Assembly (NCBI RefSeq): GCF_020882245.1
Contig: NC_083598.1
Coordinates: 48,769,858-48,833,857 of the forward strand
DNA: 64,000 bases
Reading direction: 5' to 3'
Origin: Rhopalosiphum padi
Taxonomy: Eukaryota; Arthropoda; Insecta; Hemiptera; Aphididae
Under the pieces are notes generated by a model. It saw only the letters and a program-made list of their open reading frames with translations. It searched no databases and was not told where the DNA came from. The translations under genes and the position numbers were made by a program. Below are positions 24,067-37,482 of this stretch, one piece after another (within the stretch, counting starts at the first letter, position 1; the number at the start of each line of letters is the position of its first letter).

Positions 24067-27000
24067 GGTCAGTTCATTCTAATATCAAAACTAACAGCAC
24101 AATATTGAAACTTATGAACGAAAATTTGCCATGTCACGCGTGTGTAAGACGGAGACAACATATTATGCGGGTTCTACGTCCTCTTAACAACATTTTATAA
24201 TCGGATAAAAACAAAAATTTTAGAATCCGGATTTTTTTTTATTAGGATATACTTTGCATTATATTATCTAACTATAATATATCTATAAGATGTATTATGA
24301 GTAAATAAAAAAGGTTAAAGTAAATCACATTAAAGTAGTTATGACTTATGTAAGTATATTGTATTTTTTTTTTACTCGGAAATTAGAACCTTTTTTAATT
24401 AAAAAATAATTATTAAGCGCACTTGTACTATACAGTTAGTATAAAACATATTTTTTTAAATCAATATAAATAAAACAGATTAAAACTGTTCATTTCATAA
24501 ATTAAATTAATGAAAATTAAATTCGTATATTAAATTTATATGAAATCCCCTAACAAGAATAGATAACTTTAAGAATACGACACCAGGATATATTATATAC
24601 TTGCAGCGAGAGAATGAATTCTACTCTCAATAATAGTGTAATAGTGTTCAAATTATGTTATATTTATTATGGCATCGTGTTTGATGTGTACATCGTTCGT
24701 GACTACATCAGACAAGGTACTCCAACAGCTGCGAACACTAAACATTTACATATATGTAATATGTATTATAGCATTGTAGCATGACTGATGTTTATAAATA
24801 CTACTTGTTTTCAACTGCATGTCCACATGAGAATAATCATAGGCTTTTTTTTGTAATACAAGTATGTGAACGCTAGTAAATCAAATCCGTTCTCTGATTA
24901 TAATGACACAATATACACTGTATATTATACACACTCAACTATGGTTTAAAGTATTATTAATACTATTAACAAATTAAAAATAATAAGAAGAATTTTTGAA
25001 TAATTATTATTTAAATTATTTCAAATTCATTAACCGTTATTATCATTATTATCAATAAACGTAAATGCGAGCTGATTATGATAAATATATGGTAGTAATA
25101 ATAGTATATTAATAACAATGCACATAATTAAGATGGTTAAAATTGTTTACCCAATCGTAATTATTATATTATCTAGTATTTAATTTATTTATTTTAAGAT
25201 ACGCTACAAAATTATAATATTATATAGGTTATTATTGAGTTGTGTACATGATGAATGAAATAAGTAGCCGGCAATAAGTGACCTACCTCAAATTATTTAA
25301 ACAAAACAACCGTAAAGAAACATTGAATGAAAATAATTATAATAAATTAATATAATCAATATTGTACAAGTTGCATAATCCTGGATAGACTAATATAATA
25401 TTATATGAATTAAAAATACAAATATTCAATGTAGTTTGAAATATGCTTTTGAATTGGTGTAAGTTTGTACTTGCATGGTCATATTACATGATTATTATTT
25501 TCTACAATAGTTTTACTTTGGTATAATTCTTACTGTCGAACACAGAAATAGGTTGCTGTACGTTGTTTACGAGCAAATCCTTGACATAATATTTCAATCA
25601 TGAAGTCTATTTTATACATAATTATTAATTACATAAGAAGAGAATGTTAACGTAAATACATATAATTTAATATAAACGAGATAATTGTAAGAATATAATA
25701 ATTATGTATAAATACCTATAGAATGTGTCGATATTTTTATTACACGCTACAGTTATTTCGATACATATAATACGAGTATTTAAGAAATGCATGAATGAAT
25801 CAATGAGTGAGAGAGTTATGAATAATTAAAATGTACTCTAAAATCCTACAATAATATGTGATGGATGATTTGCAAATCTTACAACAATATTATACTAGAA
25901 TACTATGTGTAAAAATAATTACTATACCAATATAATACGTATAATACACCCAAGTATTGCTATAATAACAATATTGCAATGCCTCATCGTTAGAATTTTA
26001 CCGTTTTAGCTTTTTCGAGAAACAACAATATTTTTGGTCAGCCAATGCTAAATATGTAGGTGGTAATAAACTAATATGGTATATATGTTTTATTAAATTT
26101 TATATATTATAACGGAAAAATGGATTATTATGGGTACTATCTATAATTTTACTTTGTATGGTCAGTATGGTTTAAACAATTGCGTGTTAAAAACATTTAT
26201 TTATTTATTTAGTTAACACTTTTATGGGAAACTAAAAGAAGTTCAACGTTTCATGTAGCATGCCTATCAAGATAGTAAGAAAACACAAATTGTGCTTAAG
26301 CAGCAAAATTTCAAGTATTTTTGAGAAAATCGCAAGAAAACGTGAAATAGAAGTAACGAACAAATTTAGTTTACGACCAGTACTTTATGGGATACCCTTT
26401 TTTCGTTTTTATTCCTTCGACCCAATGTCATTTGTGCACGCTGAAAACATTTGATGCAATCAGAGCTGGATCGTTTTGTCTTACTATTTAACCTTTAGTT
26501 GTTTGAAGTTTGTCATCGTCAAACCCAAAACTGAATGTTATTGATAACAAGATTATTTTTGTTAGCAGTATGGGTACAGCGGATTTCACGCAAAATGTAG
26601 AACCCATAAAAATCTCGTTCTCCCTATATTTACTTGCTGGATATTTGAAAGTTAAATAATTTATCAACCACACGTAGCCGAATTGCTATTCCTAAATATT
26701 ATATCTATAAGAATGTTTTAATAACACTGGAAACAACTATAATTTATTCTTAAAACTCTTAAGTGTATAATTATTTTTAACTAGAAAACATTGTGTGCAT
26801 CATTTGTGAATGAAAGTATTTTAATGTTAACAAGATGTCCTATAATCTATCATAACTTTCACGAAAAAAGTGAAGTATTTTAACTTTCACGAAAAAAAAA
26901 CCATACCACCCTCGTGTAAATTGTAAAAAGTGTCCTGTAAGAACAAGGCAATAACTTTATTAATTTAATATGTAAATAATCATATCAGATTATCTATGTT

Positions 27001-28231
27001 AAATTATTAACTGAATCATCAAAATAAATTTATATTCCTTCTAAAATTAAATTAATAATAACCGATCAAAACTATTGTTTAGTCTGTTTCATGTCTATAT
27101 TATTATAAAAAATATAGTTTATCTATTTTAAAGACATGTAATTTTTTCTAACTACTAAATCGTATTTGACTATCATTTATTTTAGAGAATGGATCAACAA
27201 ATTGTCATCTTTTGCAAACATCCAAGGACACGATATAAATGAATATAAAGGAGCATCGTAGTACATAAACGGCCGTGTTAATAATACACAATAAACAGAC
27301 GACTAAGGTATTCACGACTTTAACACATCATCAAGATAATACTATTCAAATAATAATTCTAATTCTAATAATTCTAATAACAATAATAATAATAATAAAT
27401 ATTATTTTATTATTTCTATTTTCTACATGCTAGTAAGGTTAGTGTAGTAACTAGTCAATGCATTTTTACTACCGATTATATCTCTACAACTAATTGTGGT
27501 TCGTAAAACCGGTTCAAATCTTTTTATACTAACTGTACAATACACGCATTCCCTTTTCTATACACTTTCCAACACACACTCACATGACACAATATACACG
27601 ATTTGTCGTAATATAACAGACTATGGTAGATTTAGAACAGTTGTTCATGCGACCCTCGGTCGTTTGGAATATTTATACATAGACACATAGTACGCACTCC
27701 CGAGTTATTATCGTAACATAGTAACATATTGTTTTATACCTGCTATTCGTCCTTAGATAAAGTTTACAGTGTTTCATTTTCACTCGCATATGTTTGTATG
27801 TTACGAAAAAAATATTATATAAGTCTGAACGCCACCATTTTCAAGGTCGGAATGATATAATATGTACAAAAACATAATAACATGGGTAATAAAAAGAAAA
27901 ATAAACATCATCGAAAACTAAAAAAATACTTTAAATTGTAATTGATCTTTTAATCAATGATATAATGGTTGATGGTAGTTATGAATTATGATATAATATA
28001 GACTATAGGCACACTATAATATTATGCATTAGCTACACATTTCACGGCTAATAGAATTTTTTTTCATCAGATTCTTATATAAATGTGCAATATTGGCATA
28101 TTATACGATTATATTGTACATTGAAAATAAATATAAATGGTATTTTTTGGGATACAACTGCAGCCCTCTCACAACGTAGTCGTCTCACAACCTCACGTGA
28201 ATAAAAAAAATCGAGTTTATATGACCTAATA
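24067..28231. other. AT-rich non-coding DNA with a less AT-rich patch
   Basis: Mostly AT-rich text. ATGTCACGCGTGTGTAAGAC to about 24185 is a GC-richer scrap of unknown origin. The part from about 26240 to 26690 is less AT-rich and has short frames on both strands, none recognisable. TAACTTTCACGAAAAAA occurs twice (26852 and 26880). Simple AAT/ATTCT repeats lie at 27354-27400. Confidence 0.5.
27354..27400. repeat. ATTCTA / AAT compound simple repeat
   Basis: Three AATTCTAAT-type units are followed by about six AAT units. Confidence 0.7.
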
Positions 28232-28684
28232 CAGGGGTCGGCAACCTGCGGTAGCGGTTCTTTCGATCTTAAGTTGCGGCTCTCTTTAGGTCCATACACC
28301 AAAATAACTATTTTATTATCATAAAAAAAAAAAGAAAATATATCTATATTATTTTACATTATATTTTTGTTGCTTTTAAGTTGTAAGAATATGAAATTTC
28401 TTTTACAGGCCATCGTAATTAACTACAATTTAGTGTGTACAATGCATATAGGAAACCCAAATTTTTAATTAATATAAACTACTAGCGATAAATGATACAT
28501 AATAAATTATTTATAATAATATTATTTCATGTATAAATTTGTTTATTTTAAATTGAAAATCAATTAAATATAAAAGCAAATACTAAAATATTGAAACGAA
28601 CATTTTTATTGGTACTTTAAAAACTGGGAAATTATGTAAATTGTAACTTTTGGCTCTGCTGTCTCAAAAGGTTGCCGGCCCCTG
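28232..28684. mobile_element. hAT-superfamily non-autonomous element (CAGGGGTCGGCAACC ends)
   Basis: The left terminus CAGGGGTCGGCAACC (28232-28246) and the right terminus (CAGGGGCCGGCAACC on the minus strand, 28670-28684) match at 14 of 15 positions. This terminus style is well known among hAT transposons of animals. The 8-bp flanks ACCTAATA and CCCTAGTT agree at 5 of 8, compatible with a decayed duplication around CTA. Subterminal GCGGTTCTTT and GCGGCTCTCTTT words follow the left end. The 453-bp unit carries no transposase. The 75-codon minus frame across its left end is a by-product of the terminal sequence. Confidence 0.85.
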
Positions 28685-30992
28685 CCCTAGTTCTATAAAA
28701 TTAATAATTTCAAATAATCAAAACATAAATTACATCGATTTCGGTTTATGAAAATAACATTTTTAGGTTTTGAATTTAACCATTGCGTTCTCGTGCAGGC
28801 TATGTATACATTAGACAACCAGTGTCACTTTATTAGACTTGTAAAATAAATGCGCCGTGTTTACCGGATGACGATGACCAATTAAATGTAAATTGATTGC
28901 GACTAGGGCATTCACCCGATGCATTTATTACATGCGTTGTTATCACAATTATGATTTAGAGAAAAAAAGAATCAAAACGTATATTTGATATATATGTTAT
29001 AGACAGTATACCTATATATTACCTATCTAGGGACTAAAACTACTGTCATTAGGACAAAATAAGATATTTAGTGTTTTATTTATATCTCAGGCGGACGACG
29101 TCCAAATAATTGAAACGCGATTTTACTGTCGTTCGTCGCGCCACATATCTAAAACTCTTCCGTTATAATTTTTTTTTATTTTATTACAACATTACAAACG
29201 TAATTTATTATTATCATTACTGACAGTATATATACAATTTCGCCCGTCTTCCGCGTTAAACGGCCCAAAGACCTGAGAATAATTCATATACTTTGTAGTC
29301 TGTACTTAGTACATTTAATGTCGTTAGCTACTTGACGTTAGTTTTTTTATTTAACGCAGTCGCATTCTTGACACACATTTTTGCATTTTATTATAGCCAA
29401 CCGATCGTTGGGCGGTGTTTTTGTTTTTTATTTTGCCAATGCGGGACTCGTGCCCGATTTATGGCTCACTACACCGCATGTTTAATAATTTTGGACATAC
29501 AGTGCCAAACGACAACGATGACAATGATACTATATGTCATTTGGTTGAAAGAGCGTGTTTCTCGTAAAACTGGTGATAAAATATAGCGGTGGGTTACCTA
29601 CCTATATTATTGTTATGTACCCGAAAAGTCCTCTTCAGACGGTTTTGGCTCGGTGAAAATCCACTAATTGGCAGTGCGTTACTCTTAGCGTTTTCCTCTG
29701 GACCATCAATAACTACTTTAATATATTAATATAAATTTTCCGCAGTTCGAACAATAAACAAAAAAAAATCGAATAATATGAAATGACGACCACCTGCACA
29801 CTCGCAGCGAGAATACAAAATTCTATTAATTTACTATTATAAATAGTTATTAGGTATAATACTTATATTATTTAACTTAAATTGTATGTGGTATTGGACC
29901 GACCGCGGGACACCGAATGCGCCGGCGCCCAACAACCAACAGGTCAATCTCTGTCATAATACTATAATAGTGCTGTGCCGCCGCCGTTGCCTCTTCCTCC
30001 TCCTCCGACCATTCGAAAAAACGGTCGACAGGGTGGACAACGGTGGTACGTGAAATATCCCGCAGTTTTCGTTTCTCGTTCCCGTGAACCAAGTAACGTT
30101 AACCAAGTACCCTTTGCACATCAGTGGCACACATTTAGGGTTTGTTTAATATATGGAGGGGTGTGGCTGTGGCATACCCCAAAATCTTGGACTTGAAGAT
30201 TCAAATAAAACAGTGTTTGTAAATCATTTTAATAAGTACAAATATTATCAATATTGATTACCGAGACATTAATAATAACATTGGCGTTATCCTAATGTTA
30301 ATTTTGTTTTGTTCAAAATACTATTTTTCCAGGTTTTTATTTGGTAGATTTAACTGTTTAGGCCCAAATGCCCAATATTCCGTAGTCGAAATTTTGCTAG
30401 AGGAGCATGTATTTATTACTTATCTGATGTTATAATATTATCTAAGAGTTTATTTATTACATGTAAGTAATTAATGAATTAATTATTTTTATTATCTCAC
30501 TGGTGTTATATGTAATACATTTCTTGGGCAGCCGATTATGATCGGTCCAAGAAGACTGTTTCAAGAAAAAAAAACAGGTAATTAATATAATATGGTTAGG
30601 TTAGGGGTTTCTGTTTTCCGACAAAATGACTCTCGTCCGTTATCAACATGGCGTTTTGTGCAAAAAAAAAAAAAAATTATCAGGACCTTTGAATCAAAAT
30701 CCGTCACATTAAGTACGCGCCTCGCCTTGTTTCACAGATATTGATCATAAACTATTATCTATATTATATCTTACTTTTAATCATTTTTTGGAAACATTTT
30801 AGCAGCGCTCTGTTTACTGTAGCACCTCCACCGAGTAATGCCGTTTTTAGATGTATACGCAATACGCATGTATACATTTAAAATTGTTGTATATTAGCAT
30901 AAAATGTTCATGATCACTTCAATATTCTCTGACATAATAGAAAATATTTTTAAATTTGTCGTTTACACGTTGTCGCAGCCCGTGATTTTAAC

Positions 30993-31020
30993 TGATAGGT
31001 TCAGACTGATAAAGTGATAA
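30993..31020 (+). promoter_or_regulatory. Triple GATA-factor site cluster
   Basis: TGATAG (30993-30998), TGATAA (31008-31013) and TGATAA (31015-31020) lie on the same strand within 28 bp, inside the CpG-richer block. WGATAR is a common word in AT-rich DNA, so this is only suggestive. Confidence 0.25.
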
Positions 31021-31063
31021 CCAACAATAACCCGTAAATTATCCGCGGGCAACGCGACGATGA

Positions 31064-31080
31064 AATAATAATAATAATAA
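31064..31080. repeat. (AAT)n microsatellite
   Basis: Five to six AAT units. Confidence 0.75.
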
Positions 31081-31450
31081 CAACTTGGTAGTAATCATAA
31101 CTCTCTATCTCTACAACAAGCTGCATAAGCTTACAGAAGGTAGGTTAATCAAATCTGTAACTAATCATAATATCTAATCTGTAATTTATGTTTGATTTTT
31201 TTCAATAAAAAAAAATAAATAACTCAGAATATAACTGATACAAGGAGTTCTGAATAAATCAGTCATGGTGATAACAGGCGAGAGATATTTCGGTGGAAAA
31301 TGGTTATGCTTGTTAATTTACATACATAATTATGCGGAGAATTACATCAGTTGGATTCCTGAAGGCTGTGCAAACTCAGTAGTCAAGCATCAAGGTGTAG
31401 TTTTTTCTCCAACAAATGATATTGCATTATACTCGTAATAGGGGTAAGTC

Positions 31451-31990
31451 TTAAAAAAGTTGTGCATTCTTATGTGGTGTATACGCAATGAAAAATTGGG
31501 AAAACAACAAATTTCACCATGTATTATTACAATAGTATAATTTATAATATTGTTTCATATTTGTTATCTATATCTCGCACTCAAATATATTTTAAAAATA
31601 CCAAAGAAATATTGTTTTCAAAATCTTTATTCGTTACTTGTTTACACATTACGAGTATGAAAAACTTAAAACATATAGTTTTGTTACATACCTCAACAAT
31701 AAGTAGGTATAATTAATAATATTATTTTACTCACATGAAATAATTATTGAAATAAATTGTATCTTTATTATTAATTATCTATATTATATAATTTAGTTGC
31801 CTTAAATTTACATGTTATCATGTTAATGAAAAACTTAACTAAAAGATGTGAAAAATTTAATTAAAATATATTTTGATCGCCTAATAATTTTCTAATAATA
31901 TCATTTAATTTATAATGATAATAATAACAATAATAAGTATTATATTATGACTATAATGTATTACAAAGAGTATTGGTGATTTCGCATTAT
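31451..31990. other. AT-rich non-coding DNA
   Basis: Nothing supportable seen; the 65-codon frame at 31519-31716 looks like chance. Confidence 0.55.
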
Positions 31991-32075
31991 GAGGAACGAG
32001 GTAACTGTCCGCGGTCGGCAAAAGTAGTCGGAGGAGCGATTACTCTCGCCTATCGCGACGGTTACCTAGTTGCTC
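31991..32075. mobile_element. GC-rich imperfect hairpin, MITE-like remnant
   Basis: Left arm 31991-32019 (GAGGAACGAGGTAACTGTCC, then GCGGTCGGC) pairs with right arm 32048-32075, which on the minus strand reads GAGCAACTAGGTAACCGTCG, then CGATAGGC. In addition TTATGAGGAAC (31988-31998) and TTATGAGGGAAC (32077-32088) are direct repeats at the two edges. The patch is sharply GC-rich against its surroundings, so it is an inserted or specially constrained piece. The function is unknown. Confidence 0.5.
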
Positions 32076-32095
32076 TTTATGAGGGAACTGTGGAA

Positions 32096-32593
32096 TATAA
32101 TAAACATTTTTTAAAAAAAAAATGTTATTTTCAGATAATTGCAAAAACATAAATTTGTAAATAATTAATATAAATAATATTATAGTTTTGCGCGTTAATA
32201 AATCACCAAATATATAAATTAAAACATACTATAAAAGGTCAATAAAACATAATTTTTATTATTTTTTTTTTTTTAGTACAATATTGTAAATTTTAAATAT
32301 ATACTGCATTGTTGAGAACTTACGACGAAATATCGTACGAACATATTTGATTCTAATTGTATTATTTTTAAACACTAAATAATATGTTGATAACGATGCT
32401 ATCAGCTAAATAATTTTTTCTCTTGGTTCTATTGAAGACGGTTCTTCAGCTAATTGTTTTTATAGAAAATCAAAAATTCCTACATACTTAGAATATTTTT
32501 TTGAAAATCATCTGAAATTATTTAAATATATAGATATTCAGACGTAAAATAATGATTTTTCATCTAAAGATTTTATTTACATTGTTGCAATTT
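32096..32593. other. AT-rich non-coding DNA
   Basis: Nothing supportable seen apart from a 12-base T run near 32263. Confidence 0.55.
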
Positions 32594-33017
32594 AAAAAGG
32601 TAGGCAAGTGAAAACCACTTTGTAGCTGAACATTAGGTGTCAAGTGGGTCATTATTTTAGGTATGTTAAATTTAAATTTAATGATATATCATTATAAGCA
32701 AAAAACGATTCTGAGCGAAAATTATCTGTCAGTCTGTCAGCCTATAACACTAAGCATATTTCATGATATGTTTTTGATATAGCAATTTACACATTTAAAT
32801 CAATTTGGTAAAAAAAATTGGATTTGCTTAAAAATTCTTGTTTTACCTTATTAAATAGAACAAAATTATTCTGGTCATTCTAAAATACAAAATAAATTGA
32901 AGATTGAATCATTTCATTGGTTACTTATTGCGTACACACACATACACACACACGAATAAAAATAAACACGCATTTTTGTAAAATCAATACATATATCGCT
33001 CCACTCAGAATCTAAAA
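32594..33017 (+). repeat. Dispersed repeat, GATTCTGAGCG family, copy 2
   Basis: AAAAGGTAGGCAAGTG and CATTAGGTGTCAAGTGGGTC (32594-32650) align with 2530-2582. AATGATATATCATTATAAGC followed by AAAAAACGATTCTGAGCG (to 32717) aligns with 42689-42726. The text after it (CAGCCTATAACA, CATGATATGTTTTTGATATA) aligns with the other copies. At 33002-33012 the hallmark recurs in inverse (CACTCAGAATC, 10 of 11), so the unit may be bounded by inverted GATTCTGAGYG words. A CA-rich run (32938-32953) precedes that end. Confidence 0.65.
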
Positions 33018-33777
33018 ATATTAACCATAGAAACTTGATTGATTTTACAACTATCAGTTTGAAAATATTGAGCAGCAGCAGCAGACGTGGGTCAGTTTTA
33101 TTTTGACACTCTTCTATCGGCAAGAATAATTTCTATACTACCTACCTCTTCATGCATAAAGGAGACCAGTCAACGTGGTTTGTAGAACGAGTAATTTCCA
33201 CGGTCGGATATTATAATCTTTTCCAACTGCCCCATGCGATGACAGATGTTCCGGTATTCACCAATCACCAGCTATCGATGTGACCTGTACCGCACAGCAC
33301 ACACACAGTGGTTATGATTTTGATAGATGTATTTAAATATAGTGGCGTATTTATCTTGATTTATATAGTGATGGATGTCTAATTTTGTTATAAGGTAGCT
33401 AAGGTTAGGTCCAGAAGATTGGTTTTTTGATGTCAACATAGTACTTAAAGCTTAAATTATGTTGTACTATTATATATCATTTATGCATATTTTTTGATTA
33501 GTCTTAAAGTAATAAAATAATTATTAATTAAGATAAACATTTCATAAGACTGTGAATCCAATATACAAACTGAATGCATAATGACACAGCTGATACCGGT
33601 AAATAATTTAATAATTAAATAATTATCATTATTATAATATAGTGATTGATGGATCAAGATGGTTTGGTATGTATTCCCAGAAATATTTCATAAAGCGAAG
33701 AACAAATCTCTCAAAACTGTATGATTTATTTATTTAATAAATTGTATAAAAAAATTATTTTTATTCATTGAAGAATG
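33018..33777. other. Non-coding DNA with a less AT-rich patch
   Basis: The part from about 33150 to 33320 is less AT-rich, with no frame I can assign. TAGTGGCGTATTTA at 33342 resembles a hAT end but has no partner. Confidence 0.45.
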
Positions 33778-33888
33778 AAGATACATTTCCCGTTCCAGAT
33801 ACATCTATTTGTCTGGACATGGTCGTCCTCGTCATCTAGATGCATATTAATGGTGGCTGGCCTATAAACTGTAGTGGAAATGTATCTT
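33778..33888. mobile_element. Tiny inverted-repeat element
   Basis: AAGATACATTTCC (33778-33790) and GGAAATGTATCTT (33876-33888) are a perfect 13-bp inverted pair bounding 111 bp. The interior is less AT-rich (TGGACATGGTCGTCCTCGTC) than the flanks, supporting an inserted unit. No frame and no clear target duplication. Confidence 0.45.
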
Positions 33889-36800
33889 ACTAGTTTAATA
33901 TGAGTATTTTTACTAAAACGGTTTTTAATATTCTAAATATGTTAATAGTATAATAAAATACAATGCAAAAATATCACTTTACGGTCATAGAAATTTCAGT
34001 TAAAAAAGAAAAAAATTTTAATGAACCCCGATAAAAACATAATTATAGCAAACTTTTAAATTCATCAAATATCTTCAAGTTCATGTCTCACAATTTTGTC
34101 AGCTGACATATGTTTATACCGTTTTAAGTGCCTTGAAAGAAGTGATGGTACATACTTTGATGTCATTTACTGAGAATAAACTACCAAAATATCGTAATAT
34201 CAATTTGCCTTTATTTTTCATGGTTTACTATTGCAGTAAAAACGCTATGATGGAAATTTAAGCCGAACAGTGACAGTACATCGAATAACTTGACGTCATA
34301 CCGTGTAATATGACGAACCGGTTAATTTGACACTATAGTTAACGGCTCTCGAATAATTAATATCGGATTACGACGGATTTTGTTATTTTGGGTTTTATAA
34401 TTAAATTTAGAGACAGCCAGAACGTGTTATTATTATTTATAACAACAAAAAGGACATCAATTTATTTAAAAAAGTTTAGGTACGGATTTAAGTATTTTTT
34501 TTTTTATTAATATTATGACATTTTTACTCTTATTTTAAATTCATAAATTATTCTTAAAACAGTACGTGTTTTTTTAAAGATTTTTTATAATTATATTTTT
34601 TTGCGACAATTATTTTTTAATAAACGTGTTATTTTCAATGTAATTATTCAAACATGATGTGTGTATAAGAAGAAATTACCTTGTTAAAACGTTATCTTTT
34701 ATAATATCGTGATAATTTTTGATACATTTAAAAATAATATATTATATTTATTAAAGAACTGATTTTTTTTTTTTAAATTATTTCAATGTATTATTGTCTG
34801 TATGATAATATATATGTATGAAAAACAGGAAAATACTACATTTTCTTGTCTATGTGGTATAATAATTATATGAACGGTAGCAAAATAATCTTAAAATTAA
34901 TAGCAAACATGGAAAAAATAATAATATACCAAAAATTAAGAAGTATGTGACGACATTTATATTTTTAGGAGATTTTTTATGGCTATAATTGAGCTTATAC
35001 ATAATATATTATGTTGTTTTACTATGTTAGTGTGTCCATACATTATTATTCAGTGTCGACACACAACCCTATCGAAATACACAAAAAAAAATTATTCATT
35101 TTCAAAAAAAGGATTGATTTTTTTTTTTCTATTAATTATTAAAAATAATATACTTAAATTATAAATTTTTCATGTTTACAGGAACGATGCATTTATTAAA
35201 TATTTATAATATTCTAAAAAAAGAAAGATAAACAAAATATTTAAACAAAATTTATCTTTCGTAAATGTAGACATAATAATACGTAGCCGTGAATTATCCC
35301 GAACAATTTATATTATTAATTATGTTGAATTAATTCTAAAATAATATAAATCAAAATATAAACTATCAACATATAATCAATATAAAATATCAACGTATAT
35401 ATGTGTCAACTTTAATCTATTCTTTGAACAACAAACATTATTTTTGGATCGACTAACGTATAGTTCTAATTTAATGTTTTTATTGTGAAATTATTGTATG
35501 ATGCTTATCGGCGAAACCACTTTTGAATTATGAATTTTTAAATAGAAAACTATATATTATTATTGTATTTCCAATTTTATGAATAATACAATTTTTTCAA
35601 AAAATATTGAGTACAAAATATATCTAGATAATCAAAAATTTATTTTAATACATATTATAACTCATATCTATTTTCTTCGCTTATAGAATTGTACCTTGTA
35701 CTAAAAATATATATTTTCATTTATTTTTATTTTACCAACATATTTATAAATAATTAAATAATAAATAATAAATTTATATTATTAATACAATATGTGTCAT
35801 TATAGTTTCAATATAAAAACGTGTTGATTGGACCATTTTCTCCTAAAAATGTCTGAGTATTACACTGCTCTATATTACTATAACAAATATACATCTTAAA
35901 CTTTTTTTTTATTCCCTTTGCAATATATACCGTATAATATTCTTGTACAGTGTTCGTTACTCGCTATCCACTTAATGAAGACAACTCCCCCTCAAGTCTC
36001 CTTTTCGGCGTCGTTTAAACCCGTAAAACTGTCAACGTTTTCGAGTTGTATGCAAACTACTCTTGCACACAAACGATCCAATTATTGTTTCCGCCTTAGG
36101 GAAGCGAATATTCGTGTATATACTTCCGGATACTATTTTAGGAATGAAAACTGTCTACGCCGTTTATTTCTAAAGATACACCACCGTTACAATATAATAT
36201 AAATCTGCCGAAAAAAATCAAGGCTTTTTTATTCGAATATGTTTTAATTTAATTAATGAAATACCAAATAGGAGACGATTTTAATCTGCGTTTAGTTAAT
36301 CAAGAAAATTGATTCGTTCACCCTCTGCTGCAGCTCTGGTCTCGAAATAAACATAATGTATTTATACACGGTGCACAGTTTACACACACACACATACTCA
36401 CAAAAGTGTGCATATTTTAGCTACGTACAAGAATATGGTATTTTTTAATATTAGAATCCACTCTTCTTTTTAGTAAAATTATTTTAAATAGATTATATCT
36501 TACATTTTAATTAATAATATCCATAAAATTAATCTATCCTCATAACTAGACCACTAGTTTGTATGCACTAAAAAGTAAAAAGTATTACGATATCTATGCC
36601 ATAAAATATGCAGTAAAAATATGCACCACAATTTTAAAAAAATAAGTAAAAGTAAAACAAAATGAATCGTCTAGTTAATAATTATTAATGTATTAGATAT
36701 AAAAATAATTTTAAATAAATCGAATAACTTATCATTAGATACTAACTTAATGCTAAATTATGTAACAAGATTTTTAAAAAGAGAGTTCACTTCTTATTAA

Positions 36801-37482
36801 AAAATGATAAAAATGACAAATAATATGATATTTGTAGTTGAAAAAATGTATTATTAGAAAATATTCTATTCGATGAAATACTATTTATTACCAGTGTTGG
36901 TTTTTAAAACAATATATTATTATAAATATTTTTGATTTTACTTTAATATGTACCTATAATAAAAGATCAAACTTTGTAAAAATATAATATACTGATATGA
37001 TAATATGCAATAATTATTAAACGTAAAAATATGCAAACAAAATATTATTGAAATTTAGCTTTAGATTATTACGATTCGTAAAATATATTACTAATAAAAA
37101 TCTAAAAATATAAAAAGAATAAAAACATACAATTTCATAAAAATCTACGCTTTAGTTAAAACAAACATGTTACCGATCTTTTGTTTCATTGCAACGTGGT
37201 TTTTATTAAACAATAATATACATTATAACAGTAATTCGTGTTGAACATCGAAGTAGGTATGTAGATATCCATATTACAATAATATCACTATAACTTGCTA
37301 TATTTTTAGTACATCATTATTTTGACGTTCAAAACTAATGCTTCATTTTAGCTTGTCATGGTTACACATAGCCATACACACAAAAGGTGAATTTATTTAT
37401 CCATACACAATAAGGTCGTGATTCTTTATAGTAAATCGTACAGTTATACATATTCATTAAATTATATATTATGATCCTTACC
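33889..37482. other. AT-rich non-coding DNA with one less AT-rich island
   Basis: A second perfect CRE word TGACGTCA lies at 34291-34298 in a small CpG-containing patch. The island at about 35930-36360 carries a 94-codon plus frame of mixed composition (TTPPQVSFSASFKPVKLS near its start) that I cannot assign. It could be an exon, a promoter-proximal segment or chance. The remainder is featureless. Confidence 0.45.

Larger units (their letters stand above)
28685..31450. other. CpG-richer block without a recognised gene
   Basis: From about 28990 to 31450 the DNA is repeatedly richer in G+C and CpG than the rest, with islands at 29090-29310, 29880-30190 and 30600-30730. The core at 29970-30050 has GCCGCCGCCG followed by CTTCCTCCTCCTCC, which on the minus strand would read as an acidic run (SEEEEEATAAA) in a frame lacking an ATG. 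ATGGCGTTTTG at 30648 has a good start context but opens only a short frame into a 15-base A run (30662-30676). The pattern suggests gene-proximal or promoter DNA; no exon can be called. Confidence 0.35.

Noticed and set aside
29877..30092. 71-codon minus-strand frame with an acidic run
   Set aside because: Its first codon is TTG, not ATG, and the acidic run comes from a GCC/TCC simple tract; it overlaps an opposite-strand frame of similar length.
33342..33355. TAGTGGCGTATTTA, hAT-terminus-like
   Set aside because: No partner end and no target duplication.
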